64,000 nucleotides of DNA from Arcicella gelida (GCF_034931025.1 NZ_JAYGIL010000027.1:1-64000); one strand, 5' to 3'; counted from the first letter of the stretch, positions 1-9,199 are shown. The notes: generated from the letters alone by a model not told the origin. Program-made: numbers and translations.

Positions 1-49
1 AAAATCAAACAAAATTGTATTTTTTAAATAAAGCACCTCAGATGAAAGC

Positions 50-80
50 AAAAATCCACCCAGAACATGAGTGGATTTTA
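50..80. terminator. Weak hairpin, possible terminator
   Basis: Nine-base arms AAAATCCAC and GTGGATTTT enclose a short loop. It lies at the window edge, so which gene it ends is not visible. It has no long T run on the plus strand. Confidence 0.35.
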
Positions 81-138
81 TCGTAAAGCAATATCGAAAA
101 ACAATTTTCAAGGGAAGCCGAAATAGCCTAAAAAATAA

Positions 139-164
139 AAAGCCGAGATAAACATCTCGGCTTT
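139..164 (-). terminator. Rho-independent terminator of asd
   Basis: Perfect 11-bp arms (AAAGCCGAGAT and ATCTCGGCTTT) with a 4-nt loop. Read on the minus strand the hairpin follows the asd stop codon and runs into a T-rich tract, so it very likely ends the asd transcript. Confidence 0.85.
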
Positions 165-194
165 CATTTTACTATCAAACAAACCTGTAAACTA

Positions 195-1187
195 CTAAAT
201 AAGATTGTTTTTAGCCAAATACTCTACAATTTGTACAGCGTTTGTAGCAGCACCTTTACGAAGGTTATCCGCTACAATCCACATATTAATGGTGTTTGGT
301 TGAGTTTCATCACGACGGATACGTCCTACAAAAACTTCATCCTTACCATGAGCATTGATTGGCATTGGATATACAAAATTCTTAGGGTCATCTTGTAAAA
401 TGATTCCCTCTTCATTTGCTAAAATATTTTTTACTTCTTCTACGTCGAAGTCGTTTTCAAATTCAATATTTACTGCTTCAGAGTGTCCACCAATTGTTGG
501 GATACGAACAGTAGTGGCTGTTACTGCAATCGAATCATCCAACATGATTTTCTTGGTTTCATTCACCATTTTCATTTCTTCTTTGGTATAACCATTATCC
601 AAGAATACATCAATGTGTGGTAAAACGTTCAAGTCAATTTTGTGTGGATATACCGCTGGTACATCTGTACGTCCTTCACGTTCTGCAAATAATTGATCAA
701 CGGCTGCTTTTCCTGTTCCAGTTACTGATTGGTACGTAGAAACAACTACACGCTTGATTTTATATTTTTTGTGCAAAGGATTCATTACTACAACCATTTG
801 AATTGTAGAACAATTCGGGTTGGCAATAATTTTATCTTCTGGTGTTAATGTAAATGCATTAATTTCTGGTACTACTAATTTTTTAGTAGGATCCATTCTC
901 CAAGCTGAAGAATTATCCACCACTGTAATACCTGCCGCTGCAAATTTAGGAGCTAATTCCAAAGAAGTACCACCACCTGCCGAGAAAATCGCCACGTTTG
1001 GTTGCATCTTAATAGCATCATCAAAACCAACAACGGTGTATTGTTTACCCTTAAATTCTACCTGTTTACCCACTGAACGCTCAGAAGCTACTGGTATGAT
1101 TTCTGTTACAGGGAAATTACGTTCCGCTAACACTTTAAGGATTTCGCCACCGACCAAACCTGTGGCTCCGACTACTGCTACTTTCAT
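195..1187 (-). CDS. asd: Aspartate-semialdehyde dehydrogenase
   Basis: Catalyses the NADPH-dependent reductive dephosphorylation of aspartyl phosphate to aspartate semialdehyde, the branch step to lysine/diaminopimelate, threonine and methionine, in the cytoplasm. The 330-residue product has the family length. It has an N-terminal nucleotide-binding motif GATGLVGGE (residues 7-15), the active-site cysteine in ANPNCSTIQ (Cys126) and the substrate-base histidine in GGHSEAVN (His235). The ATG start gives an intact Rossmann beginning MKVAVVGATG. It is transcribed alone toward the window edge and ends in a strong terminator. Confidence 0.96.
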   Translation of the reverse strand: MKVAVVGATGLVGGEILKVLAERNFPVTEIIPVASERSVGKQVEFKGKQYTVVGFDDAIKMQPNVAIFSAGGGTSLELAPKFAAAGITVVDNSSAWRMDPTKKLVVPEINAFTLTPEDKIIANPNCSTIQMVVVMNPLHKKYKIKRVVVSTYQSVTGTGKAAVDQLFAEREGRTDVPAVYPHKIDLNVLPHIDVFLDNGYTKEEMKMVNETKKIMLDDSIAVTATTVRIPTIGGHSEAVNIEFENDFDVEEVKNILANEEGIILQDDPKNFVYPMPINAHGKDEVFVGRIRRDETQPNTINMWIVADNLRKGAATNAVQIVEYLAKNNLI

Positions 1188-1227
1188 TGTTGAAATTGAT
1201 TATGAATTAATTTATATAAAAAAATGC

Positions 1228-1725
1228 TTAAAAATTATGCTTTAGCCCAATTCCCAAAACAGCTTGATGTTCGGGTGTGGTTTGAACATTCAAACCGATT
1301 TGGTTACTACTGATTACTTCGTTGTAACGATTAATTGCCTTTGATAAATGCACGTTTGACTTTACATTTAAGTAGGTCGAAATCAATAATGTACTTCCAA
1401 CAGTTGACCAATAAAAACCGCTTGAAACTTTATCTCTATTAAAAATCGTATAAAGCGAAAGCCCAGCGGGAACGATATTAATTAACTTTACTAACCTTTG
1501 TTGTTGTTTGTAAGTCAGAAATTCCACATTTACTTTTGGATCTCTTGCTTGCAACAATGGTATTTGTAAAGCCGAAGCATTATCAATTATTTGGCGATCA
1601 TAAATAAATTTTACTCCGAATAATTGCCGTTTTACTGAAATCGGATACAAGGTTCTTTTTTCTTCCTGAGCAAAGGTTTTGAAACCTAAAAACATCAAAA
1701 AGCCTATTAAAATCTTAGTTTTCAT
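1228..1725 (-). CDS. Small exported protein, function unknown
   Basis: A 165-residue protein that I do not recognise. The N-terminus has a short charged start and hydrophobic core ending in KTFAQ, a good Sec signal peptide. A second hydrophobic segment lies around residues 105-120 (FYWSTVGSTLLISTYL). The C-terminus ends in LGIGLKHNF, with the terminal Phe typical of outer-membrane-associated proteins. It lies 40 bp upstream of asd on the same strand and could be co-transcribed, although the functions look unrelated. Confidence 0.6.
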   Translation of the reverse strand: MKTKILIGFLMFLGFKTFAQEEKRTLYPISVKRQLFGVKFIYDRQIIDNASALQIPLLQARDPKVNVEFLTYKQQQRLVKLINIVPAGLSLYTIFNRDKVSSGFYWSTVGSTLLISTYLNVKSNVHLSKAINRYNEVISSNQIGLNVQTTPEHQAVLGIGLKHNF

Positions 1726-1926
1726 GGTTTCTTTCTAATGATTTATCCTTCAAATAAATCACAGGGTTGAATACTCTTCTGAATCGTTGAAATTTAATTT
1801 CCTTTAGAAGTCAGGGAAAATAAAAAGTTTGCAAAATTACTTGATAAAATTGGAAGAGAAAAGGAATATCTTAGGAATAGTAGAGTAAATATGTAGGAAA
1901 TGTTGTTTTTTATTGAAATTTTGCTT

Positions 1927-2499
1927 TTATCCGAGCGAATAAAGACGATTTGGTGTAATACAGTAATCAATTTTGATGTCAAACTCATTTACATCATCAA
2001 TTTTATCAATCGGTTCTTCAAGACATAAACCGATTTTAATAAGGTTCGGAGAACAAGTTTGGAGGAAACGGTCATAGAATCCTTTTCCATAACCAACTCT
2101 GTTTCCTGTTTCATCAAAAATTAATAAAGGGACAAGTACCATTGATATTTCAGACGGAGTAATTAATTCACCAGAAACGGGTTCTGGAATTTCCCATTTA
2201 TTTTCAACAAGTTTATTTTCATCGTACAGAAAATGTTCCATTTCGAAAGTATTCGGAATACATTTTGGCACAACAATTTTTACTTGTGGAAATTCATCTT
2301 GAATTCTTTTAATCAACAAAAAAGTATTGATTTCATTTTGCTTGATGATTGGCAGAAAAGTATGAAGGTATTTTACAGTATCAAGCTTGAAATGTTGAAA
2401 AAAAAGCTCGACAATCGCCTGACTTTTTGCCAATACTTCTGTTTGAGAAAGAGCTTTTCGTTTAGAAAGATAATATTTTCTGAGGGCTGGTTTGTTCAT
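1927..2499 (-). CDS. 5-formyltetrahydrofolate cyclo-ligase
   Basis: Converts 5-formyl-THF to 5,10-methenyl-THF with ATP, salvaging a folate storage form in the cytoplasm. The 190-residue protein has the usual family length. It begins with the Lys/Arg-rich helix common in the family (LRKYYLSKRKAL) and carries the C-terminal signature GYGKGFYDRFL at about residues 136-146. The ATG start fits the family. About 200 bp without a convincing gene separates it from the next gene. The M14 terminator lies just upstream, so it is probably transcribed from its own promoter. Confidence 0.9.
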   Translation of the reverse strand: MNKPALRKYYLSKRKALSQTEVLAKSQAIVELFFQHFKLDTVKYLHTFLPIIKQNEINTFLLIKRIQDEFPQVKIVVPKCIPNTFEMEHFLYDENKLVENKWEIPEPVSGELITPSEISMVLVPLLIFDETGNRVGYGKGFYDRFLQTCSPNLIKIGLCLEEPIDKIDDVNEFDIKIDYCITPNRLYSLG

Positions 2500-2546
2500 T
2501 GTAAAAGCTTTAAGTAATGAGCGATGAGCTTTAATTAAATCAAAAA

Positions 2547-2588
2547 AGCCCTTAAATTTCTCTATTACATTAAAGAAATCTAAGGGCT
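2547..2588 (-). terminator. Terminator of the M14 peptidase gene
   Basis: Fifteen-base arms with one mismatch (AGCCCTTAAATTTCT and AGAAATCTAAGGGCT). On the minus strand the hairpin is followed by six Ts. It lies about 60 bp past the stop codon of the carboxypeptidase gene. Confidence 0.8.
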
Positions 2589-2649
2589 AAATTGATAATA
2601 AATCTTAATTTTTCAAAACTCCTCAGTCAACACTCCCAACTCCGCACTT

Positions 2650-5202
2650 TTAGTCTTCCTCTCCGCCACGTACTCCTGAAAGTATCGTTGAGCCAAAGAA
2701 AATAGCATTCAAAAACAATTTGTTTGTGCCATACCAGAACGCTCTGAAATTTGGATTATCAGTCATCACAATTACTTTTCCTGCTCCGAAAGACGTTGCT
2801 ACTACCGAAGGAGTATTTTTCATCAATTTCTTATTTCTTTCTGTTACGTAGCCACTCACAAGCGGGTCGTTTGTATAAATTAGTGGTGCATTGTACGGAT
2901 CTTTGATTTTTTCTAAGTAAATATTATTATCTCTGAAAACACTTAAAGTTTGGTCTTTATATCCATAACCAATCGGATGCGTAGGGTCTAATTTTACTTG
3001 GAAAATCGCACCACTTGTTTGTTGCGCACCTTTGTAGCGTTCAGCCAAAGCATAAGGTTTAAACGAAGCAGTGTCAGCAGGAATTGTTTTGATTTTTACA
3101 GGCGATAAACCTTTGGCAACAGCCCATTCTACAGCATCGGTCAAAGTAATCAACGTTCCGCCATTGCGTACCCATGTTTTTATTTTCTCTTCATTCAATG
3201 TACTGTACTCGCCACTTGAAAGAATCAAAGTATTGTATTTCTCTAAACTCATGCGATTTACTTGCGTAATATCCGACATCGTTAATGGAATATTTACTCT
3301 GGTATCTAACAAATGCCAAATTTCACCTGCATCGTTTGGATTCACGCCTGCACCCGTTAGCATCAATACTTTTGGCTGACGCATCTGTGCGAAATAACTA
3401 CTTCCTAAATCAATGCCCGAAGGCGTTAATCCAGTTTGCAAAGCATAAAAATCAATACCATCACGTTCTGCAAGTGTTTGAAGAAGCGTTTTTAAAGCCG
3501 CAAAATCAGCTTGCTGGTTTGACCCAAAAGTTACTTCAACCGTTCCATAGCTAAAGTTTTTCGTTCCGCCTTCAAAAACACCTGTGAAAGGTTCTGTGGC
3601 TACTTTCAGCTTGTAGCCTTTTTTCTGTAATTCATAAGCTGCTCTTGGGGCAAAATATCCGTCCCATTCAAACACATAGCCATAAGTAGTATTGCCAATA
3701 ATTTTTCCTTTCGGGAAATCATTTTTAGATAATTTATCACCTAAAGTAAGTGCAACTTTTGCTTCTGAATAAGGCACATTAAAACAATGTGGCATCGACC
3801 AAGCCGAAATATCATAGAAAAGGGAATCTTCGAAAGTTGTTCGTTTTTCAAAAATGCCTTGTACTAAACGATATTGTGGTTGGCTTAATGGTACAACGAA
3901 TGCTTCTCCTTTTTTGAAAGTTTTTCCGTCTAAAACTTCATCTTTCGATACATTGAAAACATCAATTTCGTGTTGGCGAAGAATGTTAATCATTTCCCAA
4001 ACTTTTACTTTATCATTTCCACCGCCAAAAACGAATGCTTTTGTTGCCGAAGTAGATTTTTCTTGATAGAAATTTCTTTGATAATCTAACAAATCTTGAC
4101 GCATAGCCTTAGCCGCACGCAAAGTAGAAAGTGTTGTTACAAACTGATTCCTTACGGTAAAAGCAAAACTCATATTGCCATTTTGAGTTTCCTGTAAATG
4201 TCCACGTGAACTGGCTTGTTCAAATAAAATACCAATACTTCCTTGGACATCTGGAAAAGTAGAGCCTTTTCCGTAATAAAAATCGTCGTAACCTTCTTTG
4301 GTGAAGTATAATGAACCGATTTTATCTAAAGCCGTAGCATGGAATTTCCCGATTAATTCTGTTAGGTCAATATTCTTTTTCGGAGTAAGTGGATGCGTTC
4401 TCGCTGGAATGCCAGGCTGGAAAAAGAAAGATGAATTTGGACCCATTTCGTGGTGGTCAGTCAGAATATTTGGTTTCCATTCATGGAATTTCTGGATTCT
4501 ACCTTTACTTTCTGGGTGTTGCGTATAAAGCCAATCACGGTTTAAGTCGAACCAATAATGGTTAAAACGACCGCCTGGCCACATTTCATTCAATTCACGG
4601 CTGTTGGGGTCAGCTACCAAATTGTTACTTTTATTCGCATTTACCCAACTTGAAAAACGTTCGCCGCCATCTGGATTGATTCTTGGGTCGAGTAATATCA
4701 CAGATTCATTCAAAATAGAATCTATTTCAGCACCTTGTGCTGCCGCCAAATAATACAAAGCCAATACCGAAGCATTTGTTCCACTTGCTTCGTTTCCGTG
4801 AACAGAATAACCCATCCAAACTACGATAGGCATATTTTTAGTATCTAAACTGGAAGATTTATCTGGTTCAACCAATTTGTGGTGGTCTGTTTTAATTTTA
4901 TCAACGTTCGCAAGATTCTTTGGGGAAGAAATCGTTAGGAGTAATAATTGGCGGTTTTCATAGGTACGCCCGTACTCGCTGAGTTCTACTCTGTCTGACA
5001 ATTCGGCTACTTTTTTCATGTAGCCCAAAAGTTGTTCGTGTTGAATGTGCCAGTCGCCTACTTGATAGCCCAAATATTGTTGTGGCGTAGGAATTTTAGG
5101 GTCGTAACTAATATTTTGCGGTAAATAGTAGCTGTTGGGAACTTGTGCAAAAGCAGTTTGAACAAGCATAAAAAACAAAAAAGCGGTTAACCGCTTTTTC
5201 AT
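2650..5202 (-). CDS. Exported M14-family zinc carboxypeptidase-like protein
   Basis: A large secreted or periplasmic peptidase of the M14 (carboxypeptidase A-like) superfamily. Taking the MKKRLTAFLFF start gives about 850 residues and a clean Sec signal peptide ending TAFAQ. The frame stays open upstream to 5286, but that would put a non-signal extension before it. The metal site is visible as HGNEASG, then NPDGGERF and TDHHEMG. The C-terminal half looks like the glutamine-amidotransferase-like fold with a VMTDNPNFRAFWYG segment, common in Bacteroidota members. Predicted role is degradation of external peptides. The substrate is unknown. A 22-bp palindrome lies within the first codons. Confidence 0.85.
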   Translation of the reverse strand: MKKRLTAFLFFMLVQTAFAQVPNSYYLPQNISYDPKIPTPQQYLGYQVGDWHIQHEQLLGYMKKVAELSDRVELSEYGRTYENRQLLLLTISSPKNLANVDKIKTDHHKLVEPDKSSSLDTKNMPIVVWMGYSVHGNEASGTNASVLALYYLAAAQGAEIDSILNESVILLDPRINPDGGERFSSWVNANKSNNLVADPNSRELNEMWPGGRFNHYWFDLNRDWLYTQHPESKGRIQKFHEWKPNILTDHHEMGPNSSFFFQPGIPARTHPLTPKKNIDLTELIGKFHATALDKIGSLYFTKEGYDDFYYGKGSTFPDVQGSIGILFEQASSRGHLQETQNGNMSFAFTVRNQFVTTLSTLRAAKAMRQDLLDYQRNFYQEKSTSATKAFVFGGGNDKVKVWEMINILRQHEIDVFNVSKDEVLDGKTFKKGEAFVVPLSQPQYRLVQGIFEKRTTFEDSLFYDISAWSMPHCFNVPYSEAKVALTLGDKLSKNDFPKGKIIGNTTYGYVFEWDGYFAPRAAYELQKKGYKLKVATEPFTGVFEGGTKNFSYGTVEVTFGSNQQADFAALKTLLQTLAERDGIDFYALQTGLTPSGIDLGSSYFAQMRQPKVLMLTGAGVNPNDAGEIWHLLDTRVNIPLTMSDITQVNRMSLEKYNTLILSSGEYSTLNEEKIKTWVRNGGTLITLTDAVEWAVAKGLSPVKIKTIPADTASFKPYALAERYKGAQQTSGAIFQVKLDPTHPIGYGYKDQTLSVFRDNNIYLEKIKDPYNAPLIYTNDPLVSGYVTERNKKLMKNTPSVVATSFGAGKVIVMTDNPNFRAFWYGTNKLFLNAIFFGSTILSGVRGGEED
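5178..5199. repeat. Palindrome over the first codons of the M14 gene
   Basis: Eleven-base perfect arms centred on GGTTAACC, with core AAAGCGGTTAACCGCTTT. It directly adjoins the start codon at 5200-5202 (minus strand), so the mRNA could fold a hairpin right after the AUG. It encodes the signal-peptide residues KKRLTAF, so the symmetry may be fortuitous. Confidence 0.6.
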
Positions 5203-5398
5203 TGAAATGTTTATGGGAGAATTGTTATTCATATTTATTAGTTTGATGATGATAATGCAGGATTGTAAAGGAGCTATGATATACACAGCTCAGAAGTATT
5301 TTAAATTTTTGAAGAGTAAAACAAAGACACAAGAAGTTTTATTGAAGAGATTTTATAAAACCCTACAATCTTTAATGCTAAACTTGCTTCTTTGAAAA

Positions 5399-5791
5399 CT
5401 AACGTTGTTTCATCAACTTAGCTTCAATTGTTTGTTGTGTATGCGGAACGGCTCTCAAGCGTTCTTTTGGAATTAATTTTCCAGTATCAATACATACACC
5501 ATAAGTACCATTTTTGATACGAATCAAAGCATTTTCTAATTGCGTAGAAAATTTTTGTAAACGTGCTGCTAATTGACTCATACTTTCTTTTTCTGAAGTA
5601 TCGGCGCCATCTTCCATTGGTTTTGAGCTACCCGCAGTCACATCAGTTCCTGGGTCATTACGTTTGTGCAATGCCTCACGAATGTAGTTTAGCTCGCCAC
5701 GTGCATCTTCAAGTTTGCTCGTGATAAGTACTTCAAATTCTTTTAGCTCTTCCTCAGAGTAACGAGTTTTTTCTTCTACAATAGTGTTCAT
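5399..5791 (-). CDS. TraR/DksA-family protein lacking zinc cysteines
   Basis: A 130-residue protein with the DksA layout: an acidic coiled-coil helical hairpin (residues about 12-85, with EELKEFEVLI and QLAARLQKFSTQLENALIRI) and the C-terminal globular motif YGVCIDTGKLIPKERLRAVPHT. DksA binds in the RNA polymerase secondary channel and modulates transcription with ppGpp. Here only one cysteine of the canonical four-cysteine zinc site remains (GVCIDTG). Zinc-independent DksA relatives are known and this variant is usual in Bacteroidota. Transcribed divergently from glutamate dehydrogenase. Confidence 0.85.
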   Translation of the reverse strand: MNTIVEEKTRYSEEELKEFEVLITSKLEDARGELNYIREALHKRNDPGTDVTAGSSKPMEDGADTSEKESMSQLAARLQKFSTQLENALIRIKNGTYGVCIDTGKLIPKERLRAVPHTQQTIEAKLMKQR

Positions 5792-6210
5792 ATTCTAATA
5801 GGGCTATTTGGGTTGAAGATTTTAATTAATAGCGTTTAAAATTTACGCAAAGATAAATGGTTCAAACTTAAATTTGCAATATTTCAAGAATAAATAAAAT
5901 TTTTCTAAAATTTTATAATTCCTTAATTTTTGAAATTAACCAATGAATATTTGGCAAATGAACCTATCTTCCATAAAGTTAAAAAGCAAAACGCAAAAAA
6001 ACCTCAAAATTATGTTTTTTGATTGAAAATCAGGTATTTCTACTTACGTTAAAAGTACTTGTTTTTGTTGTTTGAAGAGTGTTATGTTTGTGCATTATCA
6101 ACAAAAACTAATCTCAAGCATTGATTACCATTCATTTAGAAAAAAACAGAAAATAGTATTTTCTTAATATTATAGTTTTCAGAAGGTTGGCAGTCGATGA
6201 TATAAAGACA
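5792..6210. other. Divergent intergenic region, 5792-6210
   Basis: About 420 bp of AT-rich DNA between the divergent DksA-like and glutamate dehydrogenase genes. I see no ORF, no tRNA and no strong hairpin. It holds the candidate dehydrogenase promoter described separately. Confidence 0.6.
6059..6090 (+). promoter_or_regulatory. Candidate promoter of glutamate dehydrogenase
   Basis: A Bacteroidota-type pair: TTG at 6059-6061, 21 bp, then TATGTTTG at 6083-6090, matching TAnnTTTG. It predicts a 5' UTR of about 115 nt to the ATG at 6211. Confidence 0.5.
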
Positions 6211-7485
6211 ATGACTTACATAGAACCCGCTCCGATTAAGGACAAAGAGAATCCGCTAGAATCCATGATGCAACGCTTTGATAAAGCTGTTGAGTTATTG
6301 GGAATCTCTGATGAAATGTATTACATCTTGAAAGTACCTGCCCGTCAGGTAACTGTAGGCTTACCCATTACGATGGATAATGGAAGTATTAAAGTATTTG
6401 AAGGTTATCGAGTGATTCACTCCAATATTCTTGGTCCTTCAAAAGGTGGTATTCGTTTTGATCCTGCTGTAAACATTGATGAAGTAAGAGCTTTGGCTGC
6501 TTGGATGACTTGGAAATGTGCCGTAGTGGATATTCCTTATGGTGGTGCTAAAGGCGGTATTGCTTGTAATCCTCGTGAAATGTCGGCTGGCGAAATGGAA
6601 CGTTTGATGCGTGCTTATACGGTTTCGATGCTAGATGTTTTTGGACCAGACAGAGATATTCCTGCACCAGATATGGGTACTGGTCCCCGTGAAATGGCTT
6701 GGTTGATGGATGAGTACTCTAAAGCAAAAGGAATGACTGTAAATGCTGTTGTGACAGGAAAACCACTGGTTTTGGGGGGGTCATTGGGTAGAACAGAAGC
6801 TACAGGTAGAGGAGTAATGGTTTCTGCTTTGGCTGGGATGGATAAATTGAAAATTAATCCTTATAAATCATCTGCGGCTGTTCAGGGTTTTGGAAATGTG
6901 GGTTCGCATGCTGCTAATTTATTGCATGAACGTGGCGTAATGGTAAAAGCGATTTCTGATATTTCAGGAGCATATTATAATGAAAATGGTATTGATATTG
7001 AAGGGGCAATTAAGTTCAGAGATTTGAATAAAGGTACTTTGGAGAATTTTCCGGGTGCTGAAAGAATCAGTCATGAAGAATTACTGACGTTGGATGTTGA
7101 TGTACTTGTACCCGCTGCTAAAGAAGATGTTATCAACAATGAAAACGCTCCTTATATTCAAGCAAAATTAATTGTAGAAGGTGCTAATGGCCCAACATCA
7201 GCATCTGCCGATGATATTATTAATGACAAAGGAATTTTGGTTGTGCCAGATATTTTGGCAAATGCAGGAGGAGTAACGGTTTCGTACTTTGAATGGGTTC
7301 AGAATAGAATGGGCTATAAATGGAATTTAGACCGTATCAATCGCCGTTCTGACAGAATTATGAAAGATGCTTTTGATAAAGTATTCTTGACTTCGCAACA
7401 ATTTAAAGTACCAATGCGTATTGCCGCTTATATTGTGGCAATTAAAAAAGTAGCAGATACTTATAAATTCCGTGGGGGTTATTGA
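6211..7485 (+). CDS. Glu/Leu/Phe/Val dehydrogenase (glutamate dehydrogenase)
   Basis: Catalyses the reversible oxidative deamination of an amino acid, most likely glutamate, to the 2-oxo acid and ammonia with NAD(P). Family marks include GPSKGGIRF, the catalytic-lysine segment PYGGAKGGI, the dinucleotide-binding QGFGNVG and the C-terminal ANAGGVTVSYFEWVQN. I place the start at ATG 6211 (MTYIEPAPIKD, 424 residues). A TTG at 6187 would add eight residues (MAVDDIKT) but is a weaker start. Monocistronic. A shared bidirectional hairpin separates it from the convergent gene. The substrate among Glu, Leu and Val is inferred, with Glu favoured. Confidence 0.92.
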   Translation: MTYIEPAPIKDKENPLESMMQRFDKAVELLGISDEMYYILKVPARQVTVGLPITMDNGSIKVFEGYRVIHSNILGPSKGGIRFDPAVNIDEVRALAAWMTWKCAVVDIPYGGAKGGIACNPREMSAGEMERLMRAYTVSMLDVFGPDRDIPAPDMGTGPREMAWLMDEYSKAKGMTVNAVVTGKPLVLGGSLGRTEATGRGVMVSALAGMDKLKINPYKSSAAVQGFGNVGSHAANLLHERGVMVKAISDISGAYYNENGIDIEGAIKFRDLNKGTLENFPGAERISHEELLTLDVDVLVPAAKEDVINNENAPYIQAKLIVEGANGPTSASADDIINDKGILVVPDILANAGGVTVSYFEWVQNRMGYKWNLDRINRRSDRIMKDAFDKVFLTSQQFKVPMRIAAYIVAIKKVADTYKFRGGY

Positions 7486-7494
7486 TAAATGTTT

Positions 7495-7528
7495 AGGATT
7501 GTCAGCTTTTCAAAAAGTTGACAATCCT
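7495..7528. terminator. Bidirectional terminator
   Basis: The arms AGGATTGTCA and TGACAATCCT enclose an inner A/T stem. It lies between the convergent glutamate dehydrogenase and prenylglyceryl-phosphate synthase genes and can serve both. Confidence 0.75.
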
Positions 7529-7536
7529 TGTTATCT

Positions 7537-8301
7537 TTAAGAATTAACAAATCGCTCGTTAAAACCTCTTACCGTTTTTGCGATTTCTTGAATTAAATCT
7601 ACTCTTTCTTCAATTGCGTTACCAACCACAATTACGTCTGCGCCAGCTTTTAGGGCATCTTGGGCTTTCTTGGCTGAATTAATTCCTCCACCAACAATTA
7701 AAGGAACTTCAATAGATTGCTGTACGGCAGCAATCATTTCTGGTGAAACAGCATTATAAGCTCCAGAACCAGCATCCATATAAATCAATTTCAATCCTAA
7801 CATTTCACCAGCCATTGCTGTACAAGCTGCAATGCTTGGTTTATCGTGTGGAATTGGTGTTGTATTAGAAATATACGAAACCGTTGTTTGGCGACCGCTA
7901 TCAATAATCATGTAGCCTGTTGGTAATACCTCTATGCCACTTCTTTTGAGAATAGGAGCGGAAATTACTTGTTGTCCAATCAAATAGTCAGGATTTCTTC
8001 CTGAAATTAAAGATAAGAATAATACGCCATCAACTTGATTAGTAAGATGTAAGCTATTTCCAGGGAATAGAATAACTGGAATATCACTACTTTTTTTAAT
8101 TTCAATAATAACCATTTCCATAATGTGACTGGTAATTAAACTACCGCCCACAAAAAAGAAATCTACAGCTTGTTCCTTACTCAAGGCTATTAAATGCGAA
8201 AAGCTGTCTTCATTGACTTTGTCTGGGTCAATCAAGACAGCAAATGCTTTTTTGCCTTGGGCTTTTAGCTCGTAAAATTTATTGAGAAGATTTCTCTGCA
8301 T
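7537..8301 (-). CDS. Geranylgeranylglyceryl/heptaprenylglyceryl phosphate synthase family protein
   Basis: Joins a polyprenyl diphosphate to sn-glycerol-1-phosphate, forming an ether bond. It is a TIM-barrel enzyme of the GGGPS/PcrB family, whose Bacteroidota members form a recognised group. The 254-residue product shows the barrel motifs AVLIDPDK near the N-terminus, YMDAGSGA and VGGGINSAKKA, followed by ADVIVVGNAIEE, the phosphate-binding end of the barrel. The start overlaps the previous gene's 3' end by 23 bp, indicating translational coupling with two small membrane proteins. The lipid product in this organism is unknown. Confidence 0.9.
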   Translation of the reverse strand: MQRNLLNKFYELKAQGKKAFAVLIDPDKVNEDSFSHLIALSKEQAVDFFFVGGSLITSHIMEMVIIEIKKSSDIPVILFPGNSLHLTNQVDGVLFLSLISGRNPDYLIGQQVISAPILKRSGIEVLPTGYMIIDSGRQTTVSYISNTTPIPHDKPSIAACTAMAGEMLGLKLIYMDAGSGAYNAVSPEMIAAVQQSIEVPLIVGGGINSAKKAQDALKAGADVIVVGNAIEERVDLIQEIAKTVRGFNERFVNS

Positions 8302-8686
8302 GATTTTCTTTTAAAATCGAAAGGGCTTCCATGACTTTATCTTTGGCAATTGCCATTAAAAATGACAGCATGTAGCCTTTAATAGATGAAATAAGCCAAG
8401 ATTCTTTCGTTTTTTCTTTTTTTACAACAACAGGTAAATTACTATTTTCTGATACCTTAGTTGTTACTTTTTTTTCGGAATCTGAACTGAAAAAACTAAA
8501 AATCAAATAAGTGGTAGCCAAAACGCCACCCACAATCAGTGCGGTTGTGCCGATACGAGTCGCCTCTGATTTAAGGTCACTTACTTGTCCGTCAATCGTT
8601 TCTTTATATGCTTTTGCTTCTAAATGTAATTCTCGTTTACGTTCAGAGATTTTTTTGGGGCTAACTACTGGAAACATAATCTTCAC
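8279..8686 (-). CDS. Small single-span membrane protein, unknown
   Basis: A 135-residue protein that I do not recognise. It starts with a charged, helical cytoplasmic segment (ISERKRELHLEAKAYKETI) and has one hydrophobic span around residues 48-66 (TTALIVGGVLATTYLIFSF), followed by a Lys-rich stretch. A weaker hydrophobic patch (GYMLSFLMAIA) lies near residue 107. It sits between a holin-like gene and the prenylglyceryl-phosphate synthase, overlapping the latter, which suggests an envelope-related operon of three genes. Confidence 0.6.
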   Translation of the reverse strand: MKIMFPVVSPKKISERKRELHLEAKAYKETIDGQVSDLKSEATRIGTTALIVGGVLATTYLIFSFFSSDSEKKVTTKVSENSNLPVVVKKEKTKESWLISSIKGYMLSFLMAIAKDKVMEALSILKENHAEKSSQ

Positions 8687-8817
8687 GTGGTTCTGTTATT
8701 GTCTAAGCAAAATTCATGACTAAACTTACCAATACAATAACTGTGTACGTATCTAAAACTATTCAAAAGTAATAAAAATTGCTTTTTTGACTGAAAATTT
8801 AAAGAAAGAATTCAATT

Positions 8818-9171
8818 TTAATTTTCCTGAAATACTGTTTCAGCTTCTTCTTCAATACTTTTTGTGATTGTATCAGGTTTAAGTAAGGTTTTTCCAAGAT
8901 GAAAAACGTAAGCTACAACAATTGCCAATAAAATTGTAACCGCAAGAAAACCAAGATATTCACTTTTGAAAACATGGTTTAAAAATAAAGCCAAAGTCAG
9001 TAATGAAAACATAAAAAGCATTCCCGCAGAAAGTATAAGGATTGCTCCGATAACCAACTTTTTAATCGTTTCTTGAACACGTTCTTCTACTTCAAGTTTG
9101 GCAATTTCAATATGCGTTTGAACGTACTTATAAATATTTTCAATCAATCCGTTTGTCTCTGGTATTTTCAT
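8818..9171 (-). CDS. Phage holin family (holin-X-like) membrane protein
   Basis: A 117-residue protein with a helical N-terminal domain (YVQTHIEIAKLEVEERVQE) and two membrane spans at about residues 38-62 (LVIGAILILSAGMLFMFSLL) and 73-95 (YLGFLAVTILLAIVVAYVF). This is the layout of the Phage_holin_3_6 (Actinobacterial holin-X) superfamily. These chromosomal proteins are common in Bacteroidota and are not signs of a prophage. It heads a likely three-gene operon with the two genes downstream. Confidence 0.75.
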   Translation of the reverse strand: MKIPETNGLIENIYKYVQTHIEIAKLEVEERVQETIKKLVIGAILILSAGMLFMFSLLTLALFLNHVFKSEYLGFLAVTILLAIVVAYVFHLGKTLLKPDTITKSIEEEAETVFQEN

Positions 9172-9199
9172 GGCTTACCTATTTTTTCAATACAAATAA

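Noticed and set aside
1794..1988. 64-aa ORF downstream of the folate gene
   Set aside because: Overlaps the 3' end of the cyclo-ligase gene in another frame, with no leader or family features.
6187..6210. TTG start of glutamate dehydrogenase
   Set aside because: The ATG at 6211 gives a usual N-terminus and a cleaner start; the extension is not supported.
8818..9171. Prophage lysis gene
   Set aside because: The holin-X family is common as a chromosomal membrane protein and no other phage gene is nearby.
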